A DNA stretch of 5,378 nucleotides, from assembly GCA_028292305.1 (NCBI GenBank), contig JAQGMQ010000761.1:1-5378 (forward strand), written 5' to 3'. This DNA is from Rhodoferax sp. (lineage in GTDB: Bacteria > Pseudomonadota > Gammaproteobacteria > Burkholderiales > Burkholderiaceae_C). Positions 1 through 5,378 of the stretch are shown one piece after another. The position numbers were made by a program, and so were the translations under genes. Numbering within the stretch: the first letter of the stretch is position 1; every line of letters starts with the position of its first letter. The notes beneath the pieces were generated by a model that did no database searches, was not told the origin of the DNA, and saw only the letters and a list, made by a program, of their open reading frames with translations.

Positions 1-589
1 CCCTGGTCACGCCAACGTTGCGCCCATTCGCGTTGGCCTGCGATGCACAGCAGCAGGAACAAGCCGAACAGCAAGGCCGTGAGAGGCAGTCCGCGTTGCC
101 AGTACAGCGGTATGGACACGAGGTCGACCGCAATCCATATCCACCACGATTCGAGCCTGCGCAAAGCTTGCGCCGCCGTGGCCAGCAGACTCATCACCAG
201 AATGGTGGTGTCGGCCACCGGCACCGGGCTGTCCGTGAAGCGGCCCAGCGCCTGCGACCCGGCGGCAATGGCGGCTGCGCTGCCGGCCAGCCAGGCCAGC
301 GCTTCCGGCAGGCTGCTTCGCGTCACTGGCAGGGCGCCGGCGCTGGCTTCGATGCGCCACCATTGCCACCAGCCGTAGATGCTGAGCACGCAAAGCCGAT
401 TTGCAGCACGGCATCGGCATACAGCCTGGCGTCGAGGAAGAGCAGAGCGAAGCAGGCCACGTTGAACAGACCGACAGGCCAGTTCCAGAGGCTCATGCGC
501 TTGACCAGCCACACGCACCACAAACCGCTGAAAAACGCCAGCGTTTCAAGCCAGGACACCGGCTGGCCGAAGACGGTGAAGCCACTCAT
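1..589 (-). pseudogene. pnuC: PnuC-type nicotinamide riboside transporter, frameshifted and cut by window edge
   Basis: This is an inner-membrane PnuC-family transporter, known for facilitated uptake of nicotinamide riboside. The reading frame opens at the ATG at 589-587 and gives typical PnuC sequence (WLETLAFFSGLWCVWLVKR, NWPVGLFN, LYADAVLQIGFA) up to about residue 67. It then runs into non-PnuC sequence and a stop at 325-323. Moving one frame at 389 restores the family immediately: VLSIYGWWQWWR, a loop, an ADTTILVMSLLATAAQALRR helix, then ESWWIWIAVDLVSIPLYW and a final hydrophobic helix LTALLFGLFLLL. The second frame stays open to position 1. GCGTGCTC is read where GCGGTGCTC (Ala-Val-Leu) is expected, so one G is missing. 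About 195 residues are visible, close to full length for this family, and only a short C-terminal tail should lie outside. The start overlaps the nadV stop (ATGA) and has no clear Shine-Dalgarno of its own, suggesting translational coupling. Family identity is firm. Whether the frameshift is biological is open. Confidence 0.88.
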
Positions 590-2085
590 ACCGGCAGCCC
601 GTCAGCCAGCCGCCTGAGCCCCGCCGCGGCGCGCTCGCGCACGTCGCCGAAGCTCTGGCTGCGCAGGATCGCCCCGTTTTCAAAAACGGTTTCGAGCGCA
701 TCGTCGGTCGGCGTTTCGCCCTCATCGGTGCGCACGGTGCGCCAGCCCGTGGCCTGGCTGCCCGCCAGCGTGAGCCGGCCTTTCTTCGAGGCTTTGCCGC
801 TGTCGCCAACGGGTGACTTGTAGACCTCGCGCCAGTCGCCGCCGACCTGCATCGCCGAACACTTCATGGCGAACTGCATCGTGTCGCGGTTGCATTGCTG
901 CAGCAGGCCGCCGCCCATGCCGAAGGCGATGTTGTCGGCCGAGAAGCCATTCAGTTTCAGGTTCGACAGACACAGGCGCAGCGAGCGCAGGTCGATGCCG
1001 TCGCCCTGGATGATGCGCACCGTCTTGAGCACGCGGTAACCCTTGCGGTTGGTGGTGGTGCCGAAGCGCGCCGCCAGGATCTGCGTGACCTTGAGCACGG
1101 TGGCGGCCGGGTCGCCCGAATCGGGGCGGATCACCAGCGTGGCGCCCGACTGTTCCACCAGCTCTTTCAGCTCTCGTCCCCAGATCTGGTCGCAGGCGTT
1201 GAAGATGTCGTAGCTGTCGCTGACCACCGCGAAGGTGGCGCCGGGCCGGCCGAACTGCGCCACCATGTTGCGGTAGGCATCGGCCTCGTGGGCGCGGCCC
1301 CAACCGGTGATGGTGCTGTGCTCCGCCGCGGGAATCGAGAAGCCGGCCATGGCGCAGTCGTACCAGCGGCGCGCGCCCACCAGCGCCATCAGCGTGTCGG
1401 TGCCCTGGAAGTTGACGAGGTGCGCCATGCCGCCGAGCGCGGCCGATTCCATGCTGGACACGCCACGCGCGCCGAAGTCGTGCAGCTTGAAGCCGATCTG
1501 GCCGGCCGGGTCTTCGCCCGTGGCCTCCAGGTAGGCGAGGATGGTGGCCTTGGCCGCGGCGGAAATGGTGGCCACCGTGGTCGGGTACCAGATGGCGCGC
1601 AGCAGCTCGGTCTCCATCCAGCTGGTGAGCCAGAAGAATTCGGGGTCCGTGTTTTCCACCGTGGCCAGCACGTTGTGCGCGGGCACCACGCTGCCTTCGG
1701 CCACGGCGCGGATGCGCAGCGGCAAACGGCCGCCGTGTTTTTCAACCAGGCGCAGCCAGCCTTCGCGGTTGAAGGGCTCGCCGTGCAGCGCAAAGATGTC
1801 GGCGGCTTCTTCTACATCTTCGCGTGTGACGGGCGTGCGCAGGTATTCGCGCAGGTGAGCCTGCAGGCCGAAGAAGACGCTGTGGGTGAAGGCGCCGCCA
1901 CGCGACTCGATGTAGCTGAAGACGGTCTCGGTGCCGGGCGGGTATTGCTTCCAGTGCGAGACTTTGTAGGAGTCGGTGCGCAGCAGCAGATTGCGGCCGA
2001 GGGCGGAGATGCCGTAGGTGCCGGGGGTGCTGGCGGTGCTGGCAGTGCTGGCAGTGGGGGAGGTCGTCATAAGAGCGGGGTTCAT
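586..2085 (-). CDS. nadV: Nicotinamide phosphoribosyltransferase (NadV/NAMPT)
   Basis: A cytoplasmic enzyme that joins nicotinamide and PRPP to give NMN, the committing step of non-deamidating NAD salvage. The 499-residue product matches the bacterial NadV and animal NAMPT family over its whole length. Visible motifs are TDSYKVSHWKQYPP (37-50), HDFGARGVSS (202-211), NFQGTDT (225-231), PAAEHSTITGWG (252-263), VVSDSYDIFNACDQIWG (287-303), VIRPDSG (318-324), IIQGDG (358-363) and FGMGGGLLQ (388-396). His256 aligns with catalytic His247 of human NAMPT; Arg207, Asp230 and Arg320 align with human Arg196, Asp219 and Arg311, so the active site looks intact. I chose the ATG at 2085 because AAAGGA lies 8 bases upstream. 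A TTG at 2118 would add 11 residues and an ATG at 2070 has no ribosome binding site. Residues 8-21 are a Thr/Ser/Ala-rich tail absent from the conserved core. The gene lies 75 bases after nadM and overlaps pnuC by 4 bases, so the three are probably one operon. Confidence 0.96.
   Translation of the reverse strand: MNPALMTTSPTASTASTASTPGTYGISALGRNLLLRTDSYKVSHWKQYPPGTETVFSYIESRGGAFTHSVFFGLQAHLREYLRTPVTREDVEEAADIFALHGEPFNREGWLRLVEKHGGRLPLRIRAVAEGSVVPAHNVLATVENTDPEFFWLTSWMETELLRAIWYPTTVATISAAAKATILAYLEATGEDPAGQIGFKLHDFGARGVSSMESAALGGMAHLVNFQGTDTLMALVGARRWYDCAMAGFSIPAAEHSTITGWGRAHEADAYRNMVAQFGRPGATFAVVSDSYDIFNACDQIWGRELKELVEQSGATLVIRPDSGDPAATVLKVTQILAARFGTTTNRKGYRVLKTVRIIQGDGIDLRSLRLCLSNLKLNGFSADNIAFGMGGGLLQQCNRDTMQFAMKCSAMQVGGDWREVYKSPVGDSGKASKKGRLTLAGSQATGWRTVRTDEGETPTDDALETVFENGAILRSQSFGDVRERAAAGLRRLADGLPV
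2027..2053 (-). repeat. Three 9-base tandem repeats in the 5' end of nadV
   Basis: Three consecutive copies of a 9-base unit (GTGCTGGCA on the plus strand, the first copy with a final G), followed by a partial GTG at 2054-2056. On the coding strand they give repeated Ala-Ser-Thr in the N-terminal tail of NadV, before the conserved core. The unit is a multiple of three, so a change in copy number would lengthen or shorten the tail without shifting the frame. Confidence 0.85.
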
Positions 2086-2093
2086 GTGAAAAA

Positions 2094-2099
2094 TCCTTT
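2094..2099 (-). promoter_or_regulatory. Ribosome binding site of nadV
   Basis: AAAGGA on the minus strand, 8 bases before the ATG at 2085. It supports that ATG over the in-frame TTG at 2118 and the ATG at 2070. Confidence 0.7.
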
Positions 2100-2160
2100 C
2101 ACGTTGGGCTGCCGTCAACCGGCGCCGTGGGGTTTGAACGGGCGTTTGTCATGCGGGCTT

Positions 2161-3246
2161 TCAGCTGTGGCCCAGACCTCCCAGGAAATGGTTGGCGATG
2201 AAGAAATGGTCTTCGTAGATGTGTTCCTGCATGCCGAGGAACTCGGACAGCGGCACCCAGCGCGCGGCGGCGGCGTCGTCATCGGCGCGCACCTCGCTCA
2301 GCCCGGTCCACTGGTTGTGCGCCAGCTCGAAGAAGAAGCCGTGGGTGATGGTGCGCCCGCGTTGCGAACGCTCGGGCGCGTCGAACACATGGCTGGCCTT
2401 CATGCTGCCGTGCAGCACCGGCACCGGCACCTTGAGCCGCGTCTCTTCCTTGAGCTCGCGGACCGCCGCGTCGACGAGCCTTTCCTGCTGGCCCACGAAG
2501 CCGCCCGGCAGCGCCCAGGTGCCCTTGCCCGGGTGGAACTTGCGCTGCACCATCAGGATGTGGCCGGCCTCGACCACGATCGCGTCGACGGTGGTGTAGA
2601 TCGGCGGGAAATCGCTGCCGGCGTAGCGGTACTGCTCGCGGTATTTGGCGAGGAAGGCACGCTCTTCGCACAGCGCGGCGTAATCGGCCGTGCCGGTGAA
2701 TTGCGACAGGAAGGCGGCGGTGCTGTCGGGCAGTGCTTCAAGGGGCAATTGGCCACGCAGTTCGGGGTCGAAATACAGGCTGCGCATGTCGGTGGCGTGC
2801 AGGCTGTCCACCGACGGCAGGCCGATGAATTCCCACTTCGGGAACAGCTTCAGGTAGTAGCTGGTGGCGTCTTTCAGATGGCCGACCAGGGCCGCCCTGG
2901 CACGCGCGGGATCGGCGCCATCGTGGCGCATCAATCGGTCGACCGCGGACTGGATCGACGCAATCCACAGCTGGTCGTTGTAGGGCGAATCCCCCACGCC
3001 GACCACGCTCACGCGCAACTGGTCGGGGTTGCGCAGACCGGCCCGCACCATGCGTTCGCGCTCGTCCAGCGTGAATGGATTCTTGACGCTGCGCGGCTGG
3101 CGCGCCGAGCCCACCACCACAATGACGCGGTCGGCCACACGCAGCGCTTCTTCGACGAGGCGAAGGTGTCCGAAGTGAAATGGCTGGAAACGCCCGATGA
3201 CGATGGCGTACTGAAACTTGCGTTGAAGCTTGTCGGTGTGGTTCAT
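2161..3246 (-). CDS. nadM: Bifunctional NMN adenylyltransferase / Nudix hydrolase
   Basis: A two-domain cytoplasmic enzyme of the cyanobacterial Slr0787 type. The N-terminal domain (about 12-185) is a NadM-class nucleotidyltransferase that makes NAD from NMN and ATP. It shows GRFQPFHFGH (18-27) with the HxGH motif at 24-27, GSARQPRSVKNPFT (46-59) and a second nucleotide-binding motif, ATDMR (151-155). The C-terminal domain (about 210-361) is a Nudix hydrolase, in such fusions usually active on ADP-ribose. Its Nudix box starts at Gly249 with Glu255, then REL (263-265) and the metal-binding Glu267-Glu268. The penultimate box residue, usually Gly, is Arg270; as I recall, Slr0787-type proteins also have Arg here. 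The 361-residue length fits the family. The ATG at 3246 has GGGGGA 6 bases upstream and begins just before the first strand of the Rossmann fold; an upstream extension to 3300 is not family-like. It is the first gene of the cluster with nadV and pnuC, and its product consumes the NMN made by NadV. Confidence 0.95.
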   Translation of the reverse strand: MNHTDKLQRKFQYAIVIGRFQPFHFGHLRLVEEALRVADRVIVVVGSARQPRSVKNPFTLDERERMVRAGLRNPDQLRVSVVGVGDSPYNDQLWIASIQSAVDRLMRHDGADPARARAALVGHLKDATSYYLKLFPKWEFIGLPSVDSLHATDMRSLYFDPELRGQLPLEALPDSTAAFLSQFTGTADYAALCEERAFLAKYREQYRYAGSDFPPIYTTVDAIVVEAGHILMVQRKFHPGKGTWALPGGFVGQQERLVDAAVRELKEETRLKVPVPVLHGSMKASHVFDAPERSQRGRTITHGFFFELAHNQWTGLSEVRADDDAAAARWVPLSEFLGMQEHIYEDHFFIANHFLGGLGHS

Positions 3247-3260
3247 TGGGAATCCCCCAA
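3246..3260 (-). promoter_or_regulatory. Inverted repeat covering the nadM ribosome binding site
   Basis: On the minus strand TTGGG, five bases, then CCCAA, ending on the first base of the nadM start codon. The putative Shine-Dalgarno GGGGGA (3258-3253) lies in the left arm and loop. In mRNA this could form a short 5-base-pair hairpin that partly hides the ribosome binding site. The repeat is visible in the sequence; a regulatory effect is only inferred, and the stem is short. Confidence 0.3.
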
Positions 3261-3290
3261 AAATGGCCCGGTCAACCCGTGCCTGAGCCA

Positions 3291-3296
3291 AGAATA
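3291..3296 (-). promoter_or_regulatory. Candidate extended -10 promoter for the nadM-nadV-pnuC cluster
   Basis: On the minus strand TATTCT preceded by TGA reads as an extended -10 element (TGnTATTCT), 44 bases before the nadM start. No good -35 hexamer lies 16-18 bases upstream, where the sequence is CTGCAG, but extended -10 promoters can do without one. The predicted start of transcription is near 3284. No operator for a known NAD regulator (NrtR, NadQ, NiaR) is recognisable to me here. Confidence 0.35.
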
Positions 3297-3301
3297 TCAC
3301 G

Positions 3302-3337
3302 GCTGCAAAAGAGCTGCAGCGGCGCTTTGTCAGCGCC
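3302..3337 (-). terminator. Two adjacent hairpins after the MocR-type gene, terminator-like
   Basis: Immediately after the regulator's stop codon, the minus strand carries GGCGCT-GACAA-AGCGCC (3337-3321) and then, with no gap, GCTGCA-GCTCTTT-TGCAGC (3320-3302). Both have perfect 6-base-pair stems. Their position fits a 3' end for the regulator transcript. No run of T follows either hairpin, so this is not a classical intrinsic terminator; it could instead protect an mRNA end or be a protein-binding site. Confidence 0.4.
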
Positions 3338-4771
3338 TCAGTTCATCTGCAACAGGATGTCGCGCAGCCGGTCCAATGCCGTGTCGATGTCCTCGGTGGC
3401 AATGAGCCCGTAACCCAGGAGCAGGCCCTGCCGCGCTGGCGACGAAGCGTAGAAAGGATCGAGCGCGTAGAGCCCCACGTCGACGCGGCGCGCGAGCTTC
3501 AGCAGCAGGTCCATGTCAAGTGTGCGGCGGGCCAGCGCGGCCATGTGAAAGCCGACCTGGGTGGGCACGAGTTCGAACCAGGGCGCAAGGTCGCCGTTGA
3601 AGCGCTGCATCAGCCGCTCGCGGCGCGCGGCGTAAACGGCGTGGCAGCGGCGGATGTGCTTGAGCAGCTCGCCTTCGGTGATGAACTTGGCCAGTGCCAC
3701 TTGCGCGGGCACGGCCGTGTGCCAGTCGCTCAGGTGTTTGGCCGTGGCCACGGCTTCGACGATGGCCGGCGGGGCGATCAGGTAGCCCAGGCGCAACTCG
3801 GGCGAGATCGTCTTGGAGAAGCTGCCGACGAAGGCCACGCGGCCGTTCTGGTCGAGGCTTTGCAGCGCGTCGTTGGGCCGGCCTTCGAAGCGGAATTCGC
3901 TGTCGTAATCGTCTTCGACCACCAGCGCCCCCAGGGCCTGCGCACGCGCGAGCAGCTTGGCGCGGCGCGGCGCGCTCATCGGCATGCCAAGCGGAAACTG
4001 GTGCGCCGGCGTCACGTACACCAGCCGCGTGCCTTCCGGGATCTGCGCCACGCACAGGCCTTCGGCGTCCACCGGCACGCCGACCACGCGCGCGCCCTGG
4101 GCTTCGAGCAGCAGCCGCGCGGGCGGGTAACCGGGCTCTTCCACCGCCACCGTGCAGCCGGGCTCGATCAGCACGCGGGCCACCAGGTCCAGCGCCTGCT
4201 GGGCCCCGTTGGTGACCAGCACGTCGGCCGCCGTGCAACGCACGCCGCGTGAAAAAGACACGTGCCGCGCGATGGCTTCACGCAACGCGGGCAGGCCTTC
4301 GGCGGGGCCGTACAGGCCACGCGAGCGCGCGCTTTCTCGCAACGCGTGCTGCACGCAACGGCGCCATTCGGCATGCGGAAACAGGCTGCGATCCGGCGCG
4401 CCGCCGATGAATTCGAAACGCGCGCGGCCTTCATGGGGCAGGTGGCGCAGCGGCGTCTGCAGGTTGCGCCAGCGCGCCAGCACCGCGCCGCCCGCGAAGT
4501 CGACGCGTTCGGCTGCAGGCAGGCCGCGCAGAGCCTTCTCGGCGACGAAGGTGCCGCTGCCCACGCGGCCGATGAGCAGACTGTCGTAGGTCAGCCGGGC
4601 ATAGGCTTCATTCACCGTCTTGCGCGACACGCCGAGCTGTTCGGCCAGCAGGCGCGAAGGCGGCAGCTGTTCACCAGCAGCGAGCCGGCCGCTGTGGATC
4701 GCCTCACGCAACTGGCGCACGAGCTGCCCCGTGAGGTCCTTGTCGCCGTCGATCACGACATGCAACTCCAT
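3338..4771 (-). CDS. MocR-type transcriptional regulator (GntR winged helix plus aminotransferase-like PLP domain)
   Basis: A 477-residue DNA-binding regulator of the MocR/PdxR/GabR group. Residues about 12-76 are a GntR winged helix, with the recognition segment LAEQLGVSRKTVNEAYARL (42-60) and wing GRVGSGTFV (68-76). From about 118 on it has the fold-type I aminotransferase domain: NGAQQALDLVARVL (188-201), EEPGYPPAR (211-219), EDDYDSEFR (286-294), the PLP-binding lysine Lys320 in GSFSKT, and Arg327 in LRLGYL. All PLP-pocket residues I can judge are present, so it probably binds PLP as an effector-sensing cofactor. The ATG at 4771 is preferred because AGGAG lies 8 bases upstream; an in-frame ATG at 4834 would add 21 residues and start inside the divergent promoter. 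It lies back to back with an AhpD-like gene across 94 bases, the usual arrangement for a MocR protein and its target. The effector is unknown, and I see no basis for calling it pdxR or gabR. Confidence 0.92.
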   Translation of the reverse strand: MELHVVIDGDKDLTGQLVRQLREAIHSGRLAAGEQLPPSRLLAEQLGVSRKTVNEAYARLTYDSLLIGRVGSGTFVAEKALRGLPAAERVDFAGGAVLARWRNLQTPLRHLPHEGRARFEFIGGAPDRSLFPHAEWRRCVQHALRESARSRGLYGPAEGLPALREAIARHVSFSRGVRCTAADVLVTNGAQQALDLVARVLIEPGCTVAVEEPGYPPARLLLEAQGARVVGVPVDAEGLCVAQIPEGTRLVYVTPAHQFPLGMPMSAPRRAKLLARAQALGALVVEDDYDSEFRFEGRPNDALQSLDQNGRVAFVGSFSKTISPELRLGYLIAPPAIVEAVATAKHLSDWHTAVPAQVALAKFITEGELLKHIRRCHAVYAARRERLMQRFNGDLAPWFELVPTQVGFHMAALARRTLDMDLLLKLARRVDVGLYALDPFYASSPARQGLLLGYGLIATEDIDTALDRLRDILLQMN

Positions 4772-4773
4772 GG

Positions 4774-4829
4774 ATTGGTCTCCTGCAAATGCCTGGAATT
4801 GGCCGCTTGGCAAAGGCCATTGGACTCCT
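4774..4829. repeat. 11-base direct repeat, candidate MocR operator
   Basis: ATTGGTCTCCT at 4774-4784 and ATTGGACTCCT at 4819-4829 match at 10 of 11 bases in the same orientation, 45 bases apart start to start. Two further ATTGG copies lie at 4798-4802 and 4853-4857 in the same intergenic region. MocR proteins such as GabR are known to bind spaced direct repeats in the divergent promoter region. One copy overlaps the regulator's ribosome binding site and the other its -10 box. Binding is inferred. Confidence 0.45.
4780..4784 (-). promoter_or_regulatory. Ribosome binding site of the MocR-type gene
   Basis: AGGAG on the minus strand, 8 bases before the ATG at 4771. This decides the start in favour of 4771 over the upstream in-frame ATG at 4834. 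The site is also the last five bases of one copy of the ATTGG-W-CTCCT direct repeat. Confidence 0.8.
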
Positions 4830-4834
4830 AGCAT
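4807..4834 (+). promoter_or_regulatory. Candidate sigma-70 promoter for the AhpD-like gene
   Basis: TTGGCA (4807-4812, 5 of 6 to the -35 consensus), a 16-base spacer, and TAGCAT (4829-4834, 4 of 6 to the -10 consensus). Transcription would start near 4841, about 25 bases before the ATG at 4866. An ATTGG copy (4798-4802) lies just upstream of the -35, where an activator could sit. The promoter is weak, as expected if a MocR protein must activate it. Confidence 0.4.
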
Positions 4835-4847
4835 AGCGTTACCTCAA
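4819..4847 (-). promoter_or_regulatory. Candidate sigma-70 promoter for the MocR-type gene
   Basis: On the minus strand TTGAGG (4847-4842), a 17-base spacer, then TCCAAT (4824-4819), each 4 of 6 against consensus. Transcription would start near 4812 and give a leader of about 40 bases. The -10 lies inside one copy of the ATTGG direct repeat, which would suit autorepression. It overlaps the opposed promoter of the AhpD-like gene. Confidence 0.4.
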
Positions 4848-4865
4848 CACCAATTGGAGATCATC

Positions 4866-5303
4866 ATGGAAGCAAGACTCGACCTGTACAAAGCCTCACC
4901 CGACGCCATCAAGGCCATCGTCGCAATGGAATCCGCGGTGGCCAAACTCGGCCTGGAGCCCGCGCTGCAGGAACTGCTGAAGCTGCGCGCCTCGCAGATC
5001 AACGGCTGCGCATTCTGCGTGGACATGCACAGCAGCGACGCACGCAAGAAGGGCGAGACCGAGCGCCGCCTGTTCGCCGTATCGGTGTGGCGCGAGACGC
5101 CGTTCTTCACGCCGCGCGAACGCGCCGCCCTGGCGTGGACCGAAGCCGTCACGCTGATCGCCGACACCCACGCACCTGACGATGTGCACGCCGAACTGGC
5201 GGCCTACTTCAGCGAGGCCGAACGCGTGAACCTGACGCTCGCCATCGGCCTGATCAACATCTGGAACCGCCTGGCGATCGCGTTCCGCAAGATGCCGGCC
5301 TGA
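4866..5303 (+). CDS. AhpD-like / carboxymuconolactone decarboxylase family protein
   Basis: A 145-residue, all-helical, probably cytoplasmic protein of the AhpD-like superfamily. The core LLKLRASQINGCAFCVDMH (37-55) carries the family's CxxC pair (Cys48, Cys51) with His55 four residues on, and Glu36 just before it. In AhpD this centre is a peroxidase-linked thiol redox site; the CxxC form suggests a redox role (alkylhydroperoxidase-like) rather than true carboxymuconolactone decarboxylation, but the substrate cannot be read from sequence. The remainder (about 64-145) is the usual helical pair, including FTPRERAALAWTEAVTLI and VNLTLAIGLINIWNRLAIAF. Length is normal for the single-domain family. 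The ATG at 4866 has GGAGA 5 bases upstream. It is transcribed away from the MocR-type regulator, its likely controller, and is followed 12 bases later by a gene with a signal-peptide-like start, so the two are probably cotranscribed. Confidence 0.92.
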   Translation: MEARLDLYKASPDAIKAIVAMESAVAKLGLEPALQELLKLRASQINGCAFCVDMHSSDARKKGETERRLFAVSVWRETPFFTPRERAALAWTEAVTLIADTHAPDDVHAELAAYFSEAERVNLTLAIGLINIWNRLAIAFRKMPA

Positions 5304-5315
5304 GGCAACACGACC

Positions 5316-5378
5316 ATGCAAACGAAAAAATTCATGCCCCTTGGCCTGGTGCTCGCCGCGCTGCTGGCTGTGGCCAAC
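5316..5378 (+). CDS. Start of a gene with a signal-peptide-like N terminus, cut by window edge
   Basis: Only 21 codons are visible. The ATG at 5316 follows the AhpD-like stop by 12 bases, with GAGG (5302-5305) overlapping that stop and lying 10 bases upstream. The N terminus has two lysines (MQTKK) followed by a hydrophobic run (FMPLGLVLAALLAVAN), the form of a Sec signal peptide or first membrane segment, so the product is probably exported or membrane-anchored. An internal ATG at 5334 is possible but has a poorer setting. In related bacteria such operons often continue with a cupin-domain protein; that identity is a guess, since no mature sequence is visible. Confidence 0.6.
   Translation, partial: MQTKKFMPLGLVLAALLAVAN

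Noticed and set aside
18..617. Plus-strand open frame opposite pnuC
   Set aside because: The minus strand carries clear PnuC sequence in two frames; the plus frame has biased, non-protein-like composition.
2099..2152. 17-codon minus-strand open frame between nadM and nadV (ATG at 2152) as a possible leader peptide
   Set aside because: No convincing ribosome binding site and no regulatory codon pattern; length is within chance.
2086..2160. Possible riboswitch between nadM and nadV
   Set aside because: Only 75 bases, no recognisable NAD-binding RNA motif, and only a trivial CGGCGCCG palindrome.
3247..3337. MocR-type regulator as controller of the NAD cluster
   Set aside because: It is codirectional and upstream, but hairpins and a separate candidate promoter lie between. 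The candidate operators lie on the divergent side; only a single ATTGG occurs near nadM (3245-3249), which could be chance.
895..3405. Very long plus-strand open frame (836 codons) opposite nadV and nadM
   Set aside because: It is antisense to two well-conserved genes, is rich in His, Arg, Ala and Gly as expected from a GC-rich shadow frame, and resembles no family I know.
3545..4252. Plus-strand open frame opposite the MocR-type gene
   Set aside because: Antisense shadow of a conserved gene, with no ribosome binding site or recognisable motif.

Overview
The window looks like a chromosomal segment of a GC-rich betaproteobacterium, most likely Burkholderiales and probably Comamonadaceae. This rests on base composition, codon use and the style of the proteins, and no ribosomal or other phylogenetic marker is present to confirm it. 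The window is almost fully coding. There is no stretch over 300 bases without a gene, and I see no mobile element, tRNA/rRNA or CRISPR array.

Right to left on the minus strand, positions 3246 to 1 hold a compact NAD salvage cluster in the order nadM-nudix, nadV, pnuC. The first gene encodes a fused NMN adenylyltransferase and Nudix hydrolase. The second encodes nicotinamide phosphoribosyltransferase. The third encodes a PnuC-type vitamin B3 transporter and overlaps the nadV stop codon by an ATGA junction. NadV makes NMN from nicotinamide and PRPP, and the NadM domain adenylates NMN to NAD, so two genes cover the whole nicotinamide-to-NAD route without deamidation. As given, pnuC is broken by a one-base deletion near position 389-390. 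The rest of the protein continues intact in another frame to the window edge, so this is either a very recent mutation or a sequencing/assembly error.

Upstream of this cluster on the same strand (3338-4771) lies a MocR-type regulator, a GntR winged helix fused to an aminotransferase-like PLP domain. It is separated from nadM by 91 bases carrying two adjacent perfect hairpins and a candidate extended -10 promoter, so the NAD genes are probably transcribed on their own.

Divergent from the regulator, on the plus strand, are an AhpD-like/carboxymuconolactone decarboxylase family gene (4866-5303) and the first 21 codons of a gene with a signal-peptide-like N terminus (5316 to the edge). The 94-base divergent region holds overlapping opposed promoters, an 11-base direct repeat (ATTGG-W-CTCCT) spaced 45 bases, and two more ATTGG copies. 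These are plausible operators of the MocR protein. The regulator therefore most likely controls itself and the AhpD-like operon, with no visible link to the NAD genes.

No wholly new system is evident. The points most worth a second look are the pnuC frameshift, the MocR operator candidates and the intergenic hairpins.
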